Assembly (NCBI GenBank): GCA_934047225.1
Contig: OW203998.1
Span: 14,275,280 to 14,339,279, forward strand
DNA length: 64,000 bases
From: Ypsolopha sequella
Taxonomy: Eukaryota > Arthropoda > Insecta > Lepidoptera > Ypsolophidae
Direction of reading: 5' to 3'
The notes under the pieces are model-generated. The model searched no databases and was not told the DNA's origin. It was given only the letters and a program-made list of their open reading frames with translations. Positions 1-12,300 of this stretch are shown piece by piece. The translations under genes and the position numbers were made by a program. Positions within the stretch are counted from its first letter, which is position 1. Each line of letters starts with the position of its first letter.

Positions 1-1
1 A

Positions 2-2119
2 AAGCCTCAATTAAAGTATTTAAGGATTTTTGGGTCAACTGTTTATTATGTTGATAAAAGTAGAAAATCGAAGTTTGATGAAAAATCCTTAAAGGGAATT
101 TTGGTCGGTTATGAACCAAATAGTTATAAGGTGTGGGATGTGGTAGAAGAAAAGTTTGTTAGAGTCAGAGATGTGATAGTTGATGAGATTTATTTCTTGT
201 CAAGTAGGCCAGTGATACCTGAGCTAGAACGGACTAAGTCTAAAACTAGATCTGTTGAAAACTCTGACTCTATGATGCACTCTTCGGAACAGAGATGCTT
301 ATCTGACAAGTATGGATCAGATGGTTTCAGTAAACAAACGGGCATAATACCTGCCACATTGGGCTTATCACCCAATAAATCTGTTTGTGAAACAGATGGG
401 CGCTTGAATGACTCTCCTTTTCAAAATAAATTGACATTATCGCAAGACAATGAAAGTTCACTTAACTTAAGACGAAGTGAAAGGATTAAAAATTTACCTA
501 CCGTTTCTTATGATGAAAATAATGACAATATTTGTGAGAACTATTTGTTGTGTGCTGAATCTCTAGACTTTGAAATTCCTCAATCATATAAAGGACTTGA
601 ATCTAGATCTGATAAGCATTTATGGGAAAATGCTATCAGGGAGGAAATTAATTCACTTAGAGACAATAATACCTGGACACTAGTACCAAAACCTGAGAAC
701 AGAAATATTATCGATTGTAAATGGGTATTTACTATTAAAATTGATGAGTTTGGAAATCCTTTGAAATATAAGGCGCGTTTAGTAGCACGCGGTTTTAATC
801 AAAAATATTTGATTGATTACAATGAGACTTTTGCTCCGGTGGCTCGGATTGCGAGTTTTAGAATTTTATTAGCTTTCGCAAATCAGTTTAATTTGCTTGT
901 TCACCATATGGATGTAAAAACTGCATTTTTAAACGGGAAACTAGACGAGGAAATTTATATGAAAATTCCTGAGGGTATCCCGGGCGCAGGTGTAGATGAT
1001 ATGGTATGCAAATTAAATAAATCATTGTACGGATTAAAACAATCGGCGCGCTGTTGGTTTCAAACGTTTGAGCAAGCTTTATTAAAAAGGGGATTTCAAT
1101 ACTCATCAGCTGATCGATGCATTTATATTTTCAATGCAGGTGATATATCGAGGAACATATATGTTTTATTATATGTTGATGATCTGATTGTAGCTACAGC
1201 TGATACAAATACCATGAATAGTTTTAAAAGGTACATAATGAACACTTTTAAGATGGTAGATTTAAATGAGGTAAAATGTTTTCTGGGAATTAAAATTACG
1301 AGGACAGAAAACAAAGTTACTTTGGATCAGGAAATATACATTAAACGGGTACTTGAAAAGTTCAACATGGGTCAATGTAACCCTGTCAGTACACCTCTTG
1401 AAAATAAAATAGATTTAGAAGCATTAAATTCGTGTGAAATAACAAATGCACCTTGTAGAAATGTCATCGGGTGCTTGATGTATATTATGTTGTGTACGAG
1501 ACCAGACTTGAGTTTTTCTGTCAATATTTTAAGTAGATATGCAAACAAAAGCAACCATTCGCTTTGGGCCCACTTGAAAAGGGTCCTACGGTACCTGCAA
1601 GGGACCACGAGTCTAAAATTAACTTACACGCGAAGTGATTTCAGTAATGTTTTGACTGGCTTTGTTGACTCTGATTGGGGTAGCAATGAAATTGATAGAA
1701 AAAGTACTACGGGTTATTTGTTCAAATTATTCGAACAATGCACAATATGTTGGCAAACAAAAAGACAACAGACTGTGGCAACATCATCCACTGAAGCAAA
1801 GTATATGGCTCTGTATGAGACTGTGAAAGAGGCTCTATGGTTAAAGTCATTAGTAAACAGCATTTATATTGAAGTACCGAATGCTATACCGATTTATGAG
1901 GATAATAATGGATGTATAAGCATTGCGAACAACCCGACAAGTCATAAAAGATCTAAGCACATTGATATTAAGTCTCATTTTTCTAGAGAGCAGGCAGAGA
2001 AAAATGTGATTAAAATGCTTTATGTTTCTACAGATAATCAGCTGGCCGATATCCTGACGAAATCGTTACCTGCGGTGCGTTTCTCCGTGATGAGAGAGAA
2101 GCTCGCGGTGACGTTGTAA
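2..2119 (+). CDS. Copia-type polyprotein, C-terminal 705 residues (integrase end, RT, RNase H)
   Basis: The frame is open from base 2, so the start lies outside the window. The first residues (LRIFGSTVYYV) fit the end of a copia integrase core. After a variable linker, the RT begins with WTLVPKP near residue 225, followed by KARLVARGFNQ, ETFAPVAR and MDVKTAFLNG. The catalytic YVDD motif is near residue 391. RNase H follows, with VDSDWG and DRKSTTGY near residue 555-570, TSSTEAKYMAL near 597 and KHIDIKSHF near 650. All diagnostic motifs are present and the frame ends in TAA. The family copies its RNA into DNA in cytoplasmic particles. No conserved residue looks damaged in the visible part. Confidence 0.93.
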   Translation, partial: KPQLKYLRIFGSTVYYVDKSRKSKFDEKSLKGILVGYEPNSYKVWDVVEEKFVRVRDVIVDEIYFLSSRPVIPELERTKSKTRSVENSDSMMHSSEQRCLSDKYGSDGFSKQTGIIPATLGLSPNKSVCETDGRLNDSPFQNKLTLSQDNESSLNLRRSERIKNLPTVSYDENNDNICENYLLCAESLDFEIPQSYKGLESRSDKHLWENAIREEINSLRDNNTWTLVPKPENRNIIDCKWVFTIKIDEFGNPLKYKARLVARGFNQKYLIDYNETFAPVARIASFRILLAFANQFNLLVHHMDVKTAFLNGKLDEEIYMKIPEGIPGAGVDDMVCKLNKSLYGLKQSARCWFQTFEQALLKRGFQYSSADRCIYIFNAGDISRNIYVLLYVDDLIVATADTNTMNSFKRYIMNTFKMVDLNEVKCFLGIKITRTENKVTLDQEIYIKRVLEKFNMGQCNPVSTPLENKIDLEALNSCEITNAPCRNVIGCLMYIMLCTRPDLSFSVNILSRYANKSNHSLWAHLKRVLRYLQGTTSLKLTYTRSDFSNVLTGFVDSDWGSNEIDRKSTTGYLFKLFEQCTICWQTKRQQTVATSSTEAKYMALYETVKEALWLKSLVNSIYIEVPNAIPIYEDNNGCISIANNPTSHKRSKHIDIKSHFSREQAEKNVIKMLYVSTDNQLADILTKSLPAVRFSVMREKLAVTL

Positions 2120-2329
2120 ATATGGAGCAACAAAGTTTAATTGTAAAGATAATTAGTAAATTAAATTCTAGATTGGTCTGATTAGGTTTTCTGGGTTTCC
2201 CTAATCCTGTGCAACAAATGTTGGACCATGATAATTATTCCCCAGATAAAGGAAGGTGTGTGTTTATAAATTTTGTATAAAGTATAATTTTAGAATTTTA
2301 ATGAAAAGGGATTTATTTTTGAGGGGGCG

Positions 2330-2584
2330 TGTTGGAATATACAAAAACAAATCAATATTATTTCAACACTATATTCTGTCTCTTTCTTACTTGTTAATAT
2401 TTGTTTTTATGAACAAGCCACTTCAACCACTTGACTAAAAGTCCCTTGAATAGTTTCTCTTTACTGTCTGCGCCTTCAGCGAGCTATACGTGACACACCT
2501 CTCCTGACAAAATAACGATGAATAAATAGTATATTATTTGGATCGTTAAACTCTGCTTTTTACTGGAATACCTATATCCTAACA
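2330..2584 (+). repeat. 3' LTR of the copia element
   Basis: The sequence starts TGTTGGAATATA directly after the polypurine tract and ends TATATCCTAACA. The ends are imperfect inverted repeats (TGTTGGAATATA against TGTTAGGATATA on the other strand), the normal TG...CA form of an LTR. An AATAAA lies at 2521-2526. At 255 bp the size fits copia LTRs. The 5' LTR is not in the window, so identity between the two LTRs cannot be judged. Confidence 0.85.
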
Positions 2585-2817
2585 TGCAAAATATTTATCT
2601 TTAAGTATACTTATTAACATAAGTAAAAATTAAATAAATAGCTTTACATATAATATAAAAATTACATTTTGATATTAAATTAATAATGTACTAATACGAT
2701 TGTAATAATTTTGTTTCATAATTTACTTTTAAATACATATTATTATCTTATTCGCTAGAAACTCGTTTCGCAATCGCCCTTTACCTCTAAAAACACCATT
2801 CAAAACCTCTATATAAT

Positions 2818-3302
2818 TTACTGTTGAGTTGGCATAGAAACCGCCGCTTTTGTATGCGAAACATCGCTTTGCCTCCAGAACGAAACGACCGTTTTCAACT
2901 CAGTATAGAAATCTACACCTTGCTTACCACAGAAGTGATTAGTACCCAGAAAACTGCCTCGGGTACCGGTAAACGAAAACATGGACAGAGGCACCGGAAT
3001 TGGTACATTTACACCGACTTGGCCGACGTCAATTTCTGAGGAGAACTTCCTAGCTGTCGCTCCGTTAGTTGTGAATATGGCTGTGCCGTTTCCATAGGGG
3101 TTGCTGTTGATGAGTTGTATGGCCTCATCTAAAGTGTTCACAAACAAGCAGACAAGTACTGGGCCGAAGATTTCTTCCTTGTAGCAATCCATGGCGGGAG
3201 TGACGTCAGTGAGGATGGTCGGAGCTACAAAGTTACCGTTTTCGAAGCCCGATACTTTGTGTCCGCGACCGTCGAGCACTAGTTTTGCTCCCTGCTTCAC
3301 AC
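2818..3302 (-). CDS. Mmsdh: Mmsdh exon 10 (C-terminus and stop)
   Basis: The exon starts at the acceptor TTCTCAG|GT and encodes [70 protein letters not shown] and the C-terminal tail ending PTQQ and TAA. The EEIFGPVL motif and the G.N.PIPVP..MFSF.G signature are diagnostic. The stop is at 2818-2820. I could not find a convincing polyadenylation signal between the stop and the copia LTR. Confidence 0.95.
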
Positions 3303-6300
3303 CTGAGAAGTGGAAAAGGGAACTTATATTTTGTTTTTGTAAGGTTTACACTTTTATTTATATTTGATAATGATGCTAGTTAAGTAATCATTTAAATTAT
3401 TTCTTAGATTCGATAAAATAATCTATACTGGGTGTTAAGATGAAGTTGCGGAAGCCGGAAGCTGGCCATAGTACTCGTCCATACGAATAACTTTTAGTAT
3501 GGAGCCAACCCTCAATCACGAAAAAATAAACAGCTGTTCCATAGAAAAGTTACATAGCTACTTGAAAAATAACAGATTTCTTTTTTCTCCATTTGTCAAA
3601 TTTTTTTCACGGAAAGTTGTCGTATGGACAGGTACTCGCGGCAGTTTTCGACTTCCGCAACTTTATTTTAACACCCTGTATGAGCTATATAACGTGACAT
3701 TAATTTATGAAGCCAAATTCATACCGGAGGCTTGGTAAGTGATCACGGATCGATAACACTTTTTGCTAATTTCGCAATAAGATGGTGACTTGGGGCTGGG
3801 CTTGCGTTTGTAGGGAACACGAAAAAAAATATTTACGAATTTCACAAATAGGGTCATCCCTTGATACTAAGCACTTACCGAGTCTTCAGTATGAACTTGG
3901 CTATATAAATAAATTACACCATATAGTTACATATATGATATAAAATAATGCCCTAAAAGCATGTATTTGCGCCCGAAGTTTACGGCGATATAGACGCACG
4001 CCTTGTCACGTTGGGACAAATAAGCCGTCGGTGAAAAGTGGATGACATGAACTTCCGACATATCTACGGAGATAAGTGACACGGACAGTGGACTAGGGCA
4101 GTTTCAGAGTGGCAGCCGAAGCCAGGAAACCGGTCAGTGGTTAGACCGATGGCCCGATGATGTCGTCAGGGCTGTTGGTGGGCAATGGATGAGGCTGGCG
4201 AGGGACTGGCGTGGAGAAGAACAGGCCTATGCCCAACAGTGGGTGGATATGGGCTGAATGATGATGATGATGAAACATTCTAAATGAATGAAATGAAATA
4301 ATGAATTATATAATGCAGGAAATTCTAACCTGTTTATAAATATATTATATTTTACTTTTATGAGCTTTTTATTTATTTATTACTAATAAAAAATTAAAAA
4401 AATTATAATTCGATATATTTCGGCCCTCGATATGGGGCCGTCATCAGTCGAATGTAAAAAATAGTGACATATAATTTAGTTATCATAATAAAAATAAAAA
4501 AATAAAAAAACTAAAAGTGACACTTGTAAGCAATTTTAGTTTTAAACTATTTTCTAAAAAATAAAAAATAAAAACTAGGTTTCTGTACAGATGGTGTTGG
4601 TTACTTTTGATATTATTTAATCACTGCTCTTCTTGGATGATGGTGGATGATTCTTCGGTCGGTCGGGTCATGCATGACCCGACCAACCGACGAACTAAAC
4701 CGCTCAAACTTTCAAGTAATAGCAACAACAACATCGCACAACCCCCTAACCACCAAATTCTAACCTGATTCAACGAGCCTCAAGATTCTGTCCTTGGCCT
4801 GCTTGGAGATAACCGGGCCAACATCGGTGCCAGGCACATGACCAGCATTCACCTGCAGAGCCTGAGCGCGTTTCACCAGATCTGGGATCCATTCTTTAGC
4901 TTCACCTGGATATATATTCAACGTTAGTAACGGCGAAGATAAAGTTCGTCAAATCAACACAAAATACAAATTCTGACATTTTTATGACGTATGGTCTGGC
5001 ATGGCCGCCAAGTAGCTTTGTACGCGATCATAGACGGAGCCCAGTGACTTACCAACGAAGACAGCCGTGCTGAGAGCCATGCACCGCTGACCAGCGGCTC
5101 CGAAAGCGGCACCAGAAAGCTGGTTCAATGTGTGCTCTTTGTTGGCGTCTGGCATGATCACGCCGTGGTTCTTGGCGCCCATGTTGCTTTGTACTCGTTT
5201 GCCTAAAAAGAATCGAATCGTTAATTTGCTATCTGTCTTTTTTAATAGAGATTTTAGGTTCTAACCCAAGACGAGTTCTAATAGAATATTGTGATTTTCA
5301 ATTTTATTTTTTCCTATTTTGAATCAGTTGAAGTAAAACACAAATTAGTGGTAGTTATGTATGTATTTATTTATAGTAGGTAAGTTATGTTATGTATGTA
5401 TTTATTTATATTCGTTTTTATCTATAGAAGCATATATCTAATGGTAGACATGTATATACAACGTGTAACAGAAAGGTGTAACCATATTTGAAGAGCTTAT
5501 TCAGTCAATGGTATAGAACAACTTTTACTATGGTACAAAAAATCGACTGTTTCATAGAAAAATGCAATGCCGCTCGGCCGAAATGTATGGAAGGGCAGAT
5601 TTTTTTTTTGAGATTTCAAGGTTGGCTCCATAGTAAAAGTTATTCTATACCATGGTCTGAATAAGCTCTTCAAATATGATTACACCTTTTTGTTACACGT
5701 AGTATATAATATAGTCCAGTATATTTAAATTTATATATTGTTATTTTATTTGTATGTTAATATTTTGTTATAATTCAATTATTCTGACTTTATTTGTAGT
5801 ACACGTGTGTATTACTTATTTTTATTATTATAGTCTCCTCTCCCACTAAGGTTTGCTGAAAGAAATTTCTTTTCAGAGATAAGCTCGCCTCTGTACATGA
5901 TTTTTATTGTAAATAATTATATTTAATTTCTATGTATACAATAAAGAATTTGTAGGTTATTATGATTTATCATATTTTAGGATCGAAACAAAGAGGTTCG
6001 TTTTGATATGGTGCGTAGTACCTACTACTTTTTCGTCTGTGATATGGTTTTGATTGTTGAGTTAGTAGAACATAAGTGTGTTACATACATGCATACAATT
6101 AGGTACATATCATATATCACTGGTTACGTACACAACTTACAGACCAAAATAAATAATTGTTTTGAAATTCTGTAACTTGTCCCATATTGGGACGTGATGG
6201 CCGAGGGTCGAGTTGCTAAACGAGTCGATATTTCAAATTCGGAATACAAAAGTAGTTTAATTACAACACAATTATCAATTTGCAGTATACCACGCCTATT

Positions 6301-9300
6301 CTTTTCCCGTTATTTGCAAACCTATGGATGGAATCATGTTTATTAAATGTTGCATTTCAAAGATCATTATCGCCGGGTAAGCAGCTAAGTTCCAAAAATG
6401 TTTTTAGAAACAATATCAACTATTTATTCAATTCAAGGGCAGAGAATATATTATACGCGAGCAGAGCCGCGGGCTAAAGACAAGTCATGATTAGGGCGTT
6501 ACTCCATATGCAAAAAACCCTCAGTGCAAGAGGGACGGTTTCGTGGAAAAGTAGCAAGAAGTCGGTTTTTTATTTTAATATAAAATGTACAAAAGTTGCT
6601 ATCAAAATTTCATTTAACCAGCGTAGATATTCTGTATCTCAGGTTATCAACTGGACAGGGTGCCTATCGTCAAAAACTTACATAAAAACTGAACTTTCAA
6701 AATTGTTTTTAGTGGGTATTGGGACTATTTACGAACTGTGTCGTCACTTCAAGTGCAAACATATCCTTAGACAAACAGAATTCGATAGTATATCTATGTT
6801 TTTGATGATAGGCACCCAGTCCAGTTGGCAACTAGAGATACATAATAGGCCCGCAGGTCTTAGATACTGTTAAAACCCATCTAATAAAATATAATTGCAG
6901 TGCATCATACATCATTCAAAATTGTCAAACTAGGAAAAATGGTGTCGAAAAAGACCTCATTTCAATATATATTTTTATCAACCCGAATTTCTCTAATCGC
7001 GTTTCTGTTTAAGAGGATAGTTTCCGCAGAACCATAATTTATTCTTCCTAGTTTGAAGAATCTAGCAATACTAGATACCTAAAAAAGAAAAAAAAAACTA
7101 TTTCTTTCGGGAATATAATACACATCATATCGAAACAGAATCCTCAGAAGTCATTTCAATATTGAGAAATAAAGTGCCAAAGATGGCTCTAAAAAAAGTG
7201 TTCATGTCGAGGTTTAAGTTCATTAAAGGAAAAACCCGTTCATATTATTTATGGATTAAATTCTGTATAAACTTTATTAAACTCTTAACGGGACAGATAT
7301 TTTATAGCAACTTTGCTTTTTTTTTAAATAATAAAATTAGTGAAAAATGTTGTCATTTTGACTTTTTTCCAGAATCCATCCCTCTCGCACTGCAGTTCTT
7401 TCCGCATGGAGTAACAGGGTAGTATGCAAGCGGAACCTATCCTCTTAACAGATCCCTAGAAATAGATTCTAAAAATAATATATTGTTTTATCAAAATAAT
7501 ACTCGTACCTTCTTTACATAATGCAAGTTCTAAAAGTGTCGTTTTTTTTACGGAATAACGAGCCTCCTTATTGTCTAACCTCAATATCTGGCGCTATCGC
7601 TAAATGACTAGAGATGACATCACACATTACTTTTTGCCAATCACGCAATATACATTTGAAAGCGATAGCGATACATGTTGAAGTCGACAATAAGGCCTCG
7701 GAAAACAAAGCCCTTTGTTTGTAGTCGCCATCGCTACGTGAAGATAACCCCAATAGTGCCTCTTATACTATTCTAATTAATTCAATATTACATACACTGG
7801 AAATAGGGTTTATTTTACTTTGACTTACAGACCCGCTTATCATCATGCTTTATTTTCAACGCTGATTGGTTGAACGACTCTGTGTAGTATGAAATTAGCA
7901 GAGATAAACTGCATAACGGGTTCCGTAAAGTGCTCTTGAAATAACTAGAGATTTTAAACATGTAAATAAATACACAATGTACAAACAATGAAATTGTTTT
8001 AAACGTAAACGAGTAGTTTATTGCTCCTAAGCTAATCATACTACGTTTTTCAATGCATAGTGTAAGGAAATAAAACAAATATAATCTTGTGAACTTTAAA
8101 TTAATGATTGGCTCGAGCCGTTAAACAGTGGAAAAAATAAGTATAACATTTACGGTACACAGGAAAGGTTGCAGGTTAGCCAACTTCTCGTAAATAAATT
8201 AAAAAAAAAATAATAATAAAGCCCTAGGGCGAAATAATCGACTTTCTGTTCGGTTTTGATGCATAAAAAGTGGGCCTTACCACGCCAAATTGAAAAGAGA
8301 AAATAAATATAAGAATGGGCACACTTTATTAGTTTGAACGATAAAAGTCATACAAGAAGGAATATTGTAGGCAGTGGCGTATTTTAAGATTTGGCGCCCT
8401 GGGCATGTAAGGCTTGTCATGTCACCCCATATATTAACGAGAAACAAGCAAAAATATATAAATTATAAAATTAAATCCAGCAGTGTGATGACGTGGGCTG
8501 TGATGATAATGAATGAAAAATCTAAAAATACTTTACAAACCAATAAACACAATTTATTCAATGTTTACATATTTTCCGAAAAACTATTTTTTTAATGAAA
8601 GTATAAAATCAAAAAGCAATATACAAGGTGTAACAGAAAGGTGTAACCATATTTGAAGAGCTTATTCAGTCAATGGTATAGCACAACTTTTACGATGGAG
8701 CCTACCCTAAAATCTCAAAAAAAAAATCATTTCAGCCGAGTGGCGTTGCATTTTTCTATGAAAAAGTTTTTTTTTTTTTTTTTTTTTTTCGGTAAAAAGG
8801 GTTTGGTCCATAGTGAAAGTTGTTCTATACCATTAACTGAATAAGCTCTTCAAATATGGTTACACCTATCTGTTACACGTTGTATATTATATTAACGGAC
8901 GAATAAACCAGATAGGTACCTAACGATTGATAATGAACGGTCAAAGCTGAGCGCGAGGTGCAGCTTGCGCCGCTCCTCGCAGCTTGCCGCCCCGGGCCAT
9001 GGCCCTTTTGGGCCTAGGATAAATACACCACACCACTGATTGTAGATATGTCGCGACCAGGGCTGCCGTATTACCATTTAAATCGTACTCTTACGATTAT
9101 TTGTCTTTTTTGCTAACGTACGATCGCAAGACTGAGATCGTACATGAAACATACGACTTTTTATGATTAATTTAATTAAGTAATAACTGGCAACATTTTT
9201 ACAATGAAACAAACATGTCGCATATGGCAACGATTGATTCACGGGGAATCTCCCCGCATAATGTGCGCCTAGATATTACGTTTGATTATAGACCTTCAAA

Positions 9301-12300
9301 ACTTTCATAAAACGCTTGTAATTGCTTGCGTTCGTTGCTTTTTCGGTTTGTTAGCCAAACAATTAATAAGAAGTGAAAATTGCACAAAATTTAAGCCCAT
9401 AGAAAAAATTATGACTTCTGCAAATTCATATAAGAATCAAGAAAAGTTATTGACATTTTAATATATAAGTAACATATTTCAGATTATATATAGCTACTTG
9501 TAATATTAATAATTTATTTACGTCACTGAATGCTTTTTTTAGAATTTGGCAGATATATTTGACATTTTCATGAATATTTCTTTAATAAAAGAATTATTTT
9601 ACGTATGTACGACTTTTTATTATTTTTTTTCCGTAGAATACGACTTTTTAGAGCTGATAGTACGATCGTGCCTTTTTCACATCTGGCAGCCCTGGTCGCG
9701 AATTTCTAAAAATGTCACGACATTGTTGTGTACACGTTGGATTTCGTAGTATAATTATACTATTTGTACCATATTTTCATGACATGTAGTATGTAGTATT
9801 GTAATGGAACTATACTACGTGAAAATACCATAATTTTATCTTCAGGCCAACCGAGTTGTTTTATTGGTTGAGACGTTTTGTTTTTTAACATTTACCCTAC
9901 AATATAGGGAATTTGCATCGAATTTATGCCGTCTGACGACATGTTACGTAGAGTCAATGCCAAGGACGAAGTTCCGATCGACGAACTGGCTGAGATAGAG
10001 ATCCAGTTGCCTTAATTTTATTAAATTATGAATTTTTTAGTAAATTTTTTGAAATTTTCCCTAACAAATAGGCAATTGTGAAATTTTTTAATTTATTTAA
10101 ATTCAAAACAAAAATCGACGAAAAACGAAACGTAGCATAATTTTAACCAAGTAGTGTATTTTTAATTCCCATAGACAATAATTTTCCGAGGGTCTGAATC
10201 CAACCCTGGTACACACCGTCTCGGGCTGCGGTATAACATTTTGGACGATTATCACCATATACGGGCGAATTAAAAACATTTTTTTATTGCTCGAATTTTA
10301 CGAAAGCGAATTGCAATCATGAAGAAATCATTTAAAATTAATATGTTAGTGAGTTAACTTACACCCACGAAGGTTTCTTTGATTCACTAACTTCGTACTA
10401 CGTAACCCTAAAGCCAATACAACGGGGAGATAGCGTAGTGACTGAATTTGCTCGGTGGTGACTCAGATGGTTTTGTTTACACCATGTTTTCGCAGTGCAG
10501 TAATTTGAGGTTAGATTTCATAACAATACAACAAAAACTGAAATACTCCTTGACAGTTTACCTACCTATGCATATATTTTAGAGCTGTGCAAAACAATTT
10601 TTATATTGCATTGGTTAAATTGCACAATATTATCATACATAGGTATATGATAATATTGTGCAATCGAACCATCTTGATAAAGTAGAATGATTCTGATCCA
10701 TTCGACAACAGCACGAACGAACGACAATACGGCGCCGGCGCCCTTGTTTGTTTTTGTTAGTTACCAGAGTGAAGGCCAATTAAATACACGTACCTACCGA
10801 AAAACCAGTTGTATAACGTAAAACACCACCATCTATTGTAGTTCTCTGTGGTTTATATTGTCAGGTACGTACCTCTATACCTCGGATATCTATGGTCTAT
10901 ACTCACTACTGTTTCTACGTAGAAAACATAGATATCATAATACTATTGCATATCAGTGGTCATCCTCATCCTCATCCTTCAGCCTAGTTCGTCCACTGCT
11001 GGACATAAGCCTTTCCAGGACTTTGCCACTCCCGGCGGTCATCTTGGAAGAATTCTTTCATCATCTTTGAGCGCGGTGCCGGAACCCTCGCACCAGTGAC
11101 CCCACCAGTCTGTTCCATATAAGGCCCAGCTATGAGGGATGGATATACCGCTATCCATCGGTCCCAGGCATGGTGGGCCTCCTGGTTTTTTGCCTGTGAG
11201 CTGTCCACTTACGCTCCCTCGAATTACTTCGAGGGGGTCTCCAAGTAAGATGGTGGTATCTCCACAGTCGAGCCCGGCATCAGCTCTACCACCTGATAAT
11301 CAGTGGTGGACGGTGGTGGACAAACATACATTTCCATAAGTAGTCGTTTTGAAATATGACGTATCTGTTGTTTATTTTTGGTTTATTTCCAAAAATGTTT
11401 GTTGTTTATCGCAAAGCAAAACGGAAATGGGTTAATCAACTAATCGTAATGATCAATGAACCCACACTGCTTGTTGGGTCTTTGAAAATATATTTTTACA
11501 ACGAATTATTTTATTTCGTCAATCAGATCTTTTCAATTCTTTTCTTTTCAATCAAATTTTTTTTTTTTGATATAGTATGATTTATATTTTAAACATATTA
11601 AAATTTATAATTTATTAATACTACATATATAAATTTATAAAATTAATATTGCAAAAGTATTCTACAGAATAATCAGGACTATCACGGTAATTGGCGCTCA
11701 TCCTAAACCCTTTGTACCGCGTGGTAATAAGAGCGACGAGCGCCTGTTACTTGGTAGTACTACTTTTTCTTCTGTGCATGTGGTCAAGTCCCTGCTCACT
11801 AATAAGAGCGACGACCGCCTCTGTTACTTGTGGTCAAGTCTCTGCTCAATAATAAGAGATACGAGTACGACCACCTCTGTTACTTGTAGTAAAGGATCTG
11901 CTCACTAATAAGAGCGACGAATGCCTTTGTTACTTGTGGTCAAGTCTCTGCTCACTAATAAGAGCGACGACGCCTCTGTTACTTGTGGTCAAGTCCCTGC
12001 TCACTAATAAGAGATACGATCGCCTCTGTTACTTGTGGTCAAGTCTCTGCTCAATAATAAGAGATACGAGTACGACCACCTCTGTTACTTGTAGTCAAGG
12101 ATCTGCTCACTAATAAGAGCGACGACCGCCTCTGTTACTTGTGGTCAAGTCTCTGCTCACTAATAAGAGCGACGACCGCCTCTGTTACTTGTGGTCAAGT
12201 CTCTGCTCAATAATAAGAGATACGAGTACGACCACCTCTGTTACTTGTAGTAAAGGATCTGCTCACTAATAAGAGCGACGAATGCCTCTGTTACTTGTGG

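Larger units (their letters stand above)
1..2584 (+). mobile_element. Ty1/copia LTR retrotransposon, 3' part (cut by window edge)
   Basis: This is the downstream part of a copia-type element: the end of integrase, the reverse transcriptase and RNase H reading frame, a short untranslated stretch, a polypurine tract (GAGGGGGCG, 2321-2329) and a 3' LTR. The 5' LTR, gag, protease and most of integrase lie outside the window. The visible frame has no stop or frameshift, so the copy may be fairly young. It lies just downstream of the last exon of the host dehydrogenase gene, on the opposite strand. Domain order integrase before RT is diagnostic of copia rather than gypsy or BEL. Confidence 0.93.

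Noticed and set aside
2680..2817. Mmsdh polyadenylation signal
   Set aside because: I searched the minus strand between the stop and the copia LTR and found no clean AATAAA or ATTAAA at a suitable distance, so none is annotated.
4982..5052. Extension of Mmsdh exon 8 past 5053
   Set aside because: The frame stays open for about 70 bases, but the family protein continues with GEAK, which is encoded by exon 9 after the GTAAGT donor.
6487..6873. 128-codon frame
   Set aside because: It lies in the left half of an inverted-repeat element that recurs elsewhere and has no transposase motif.
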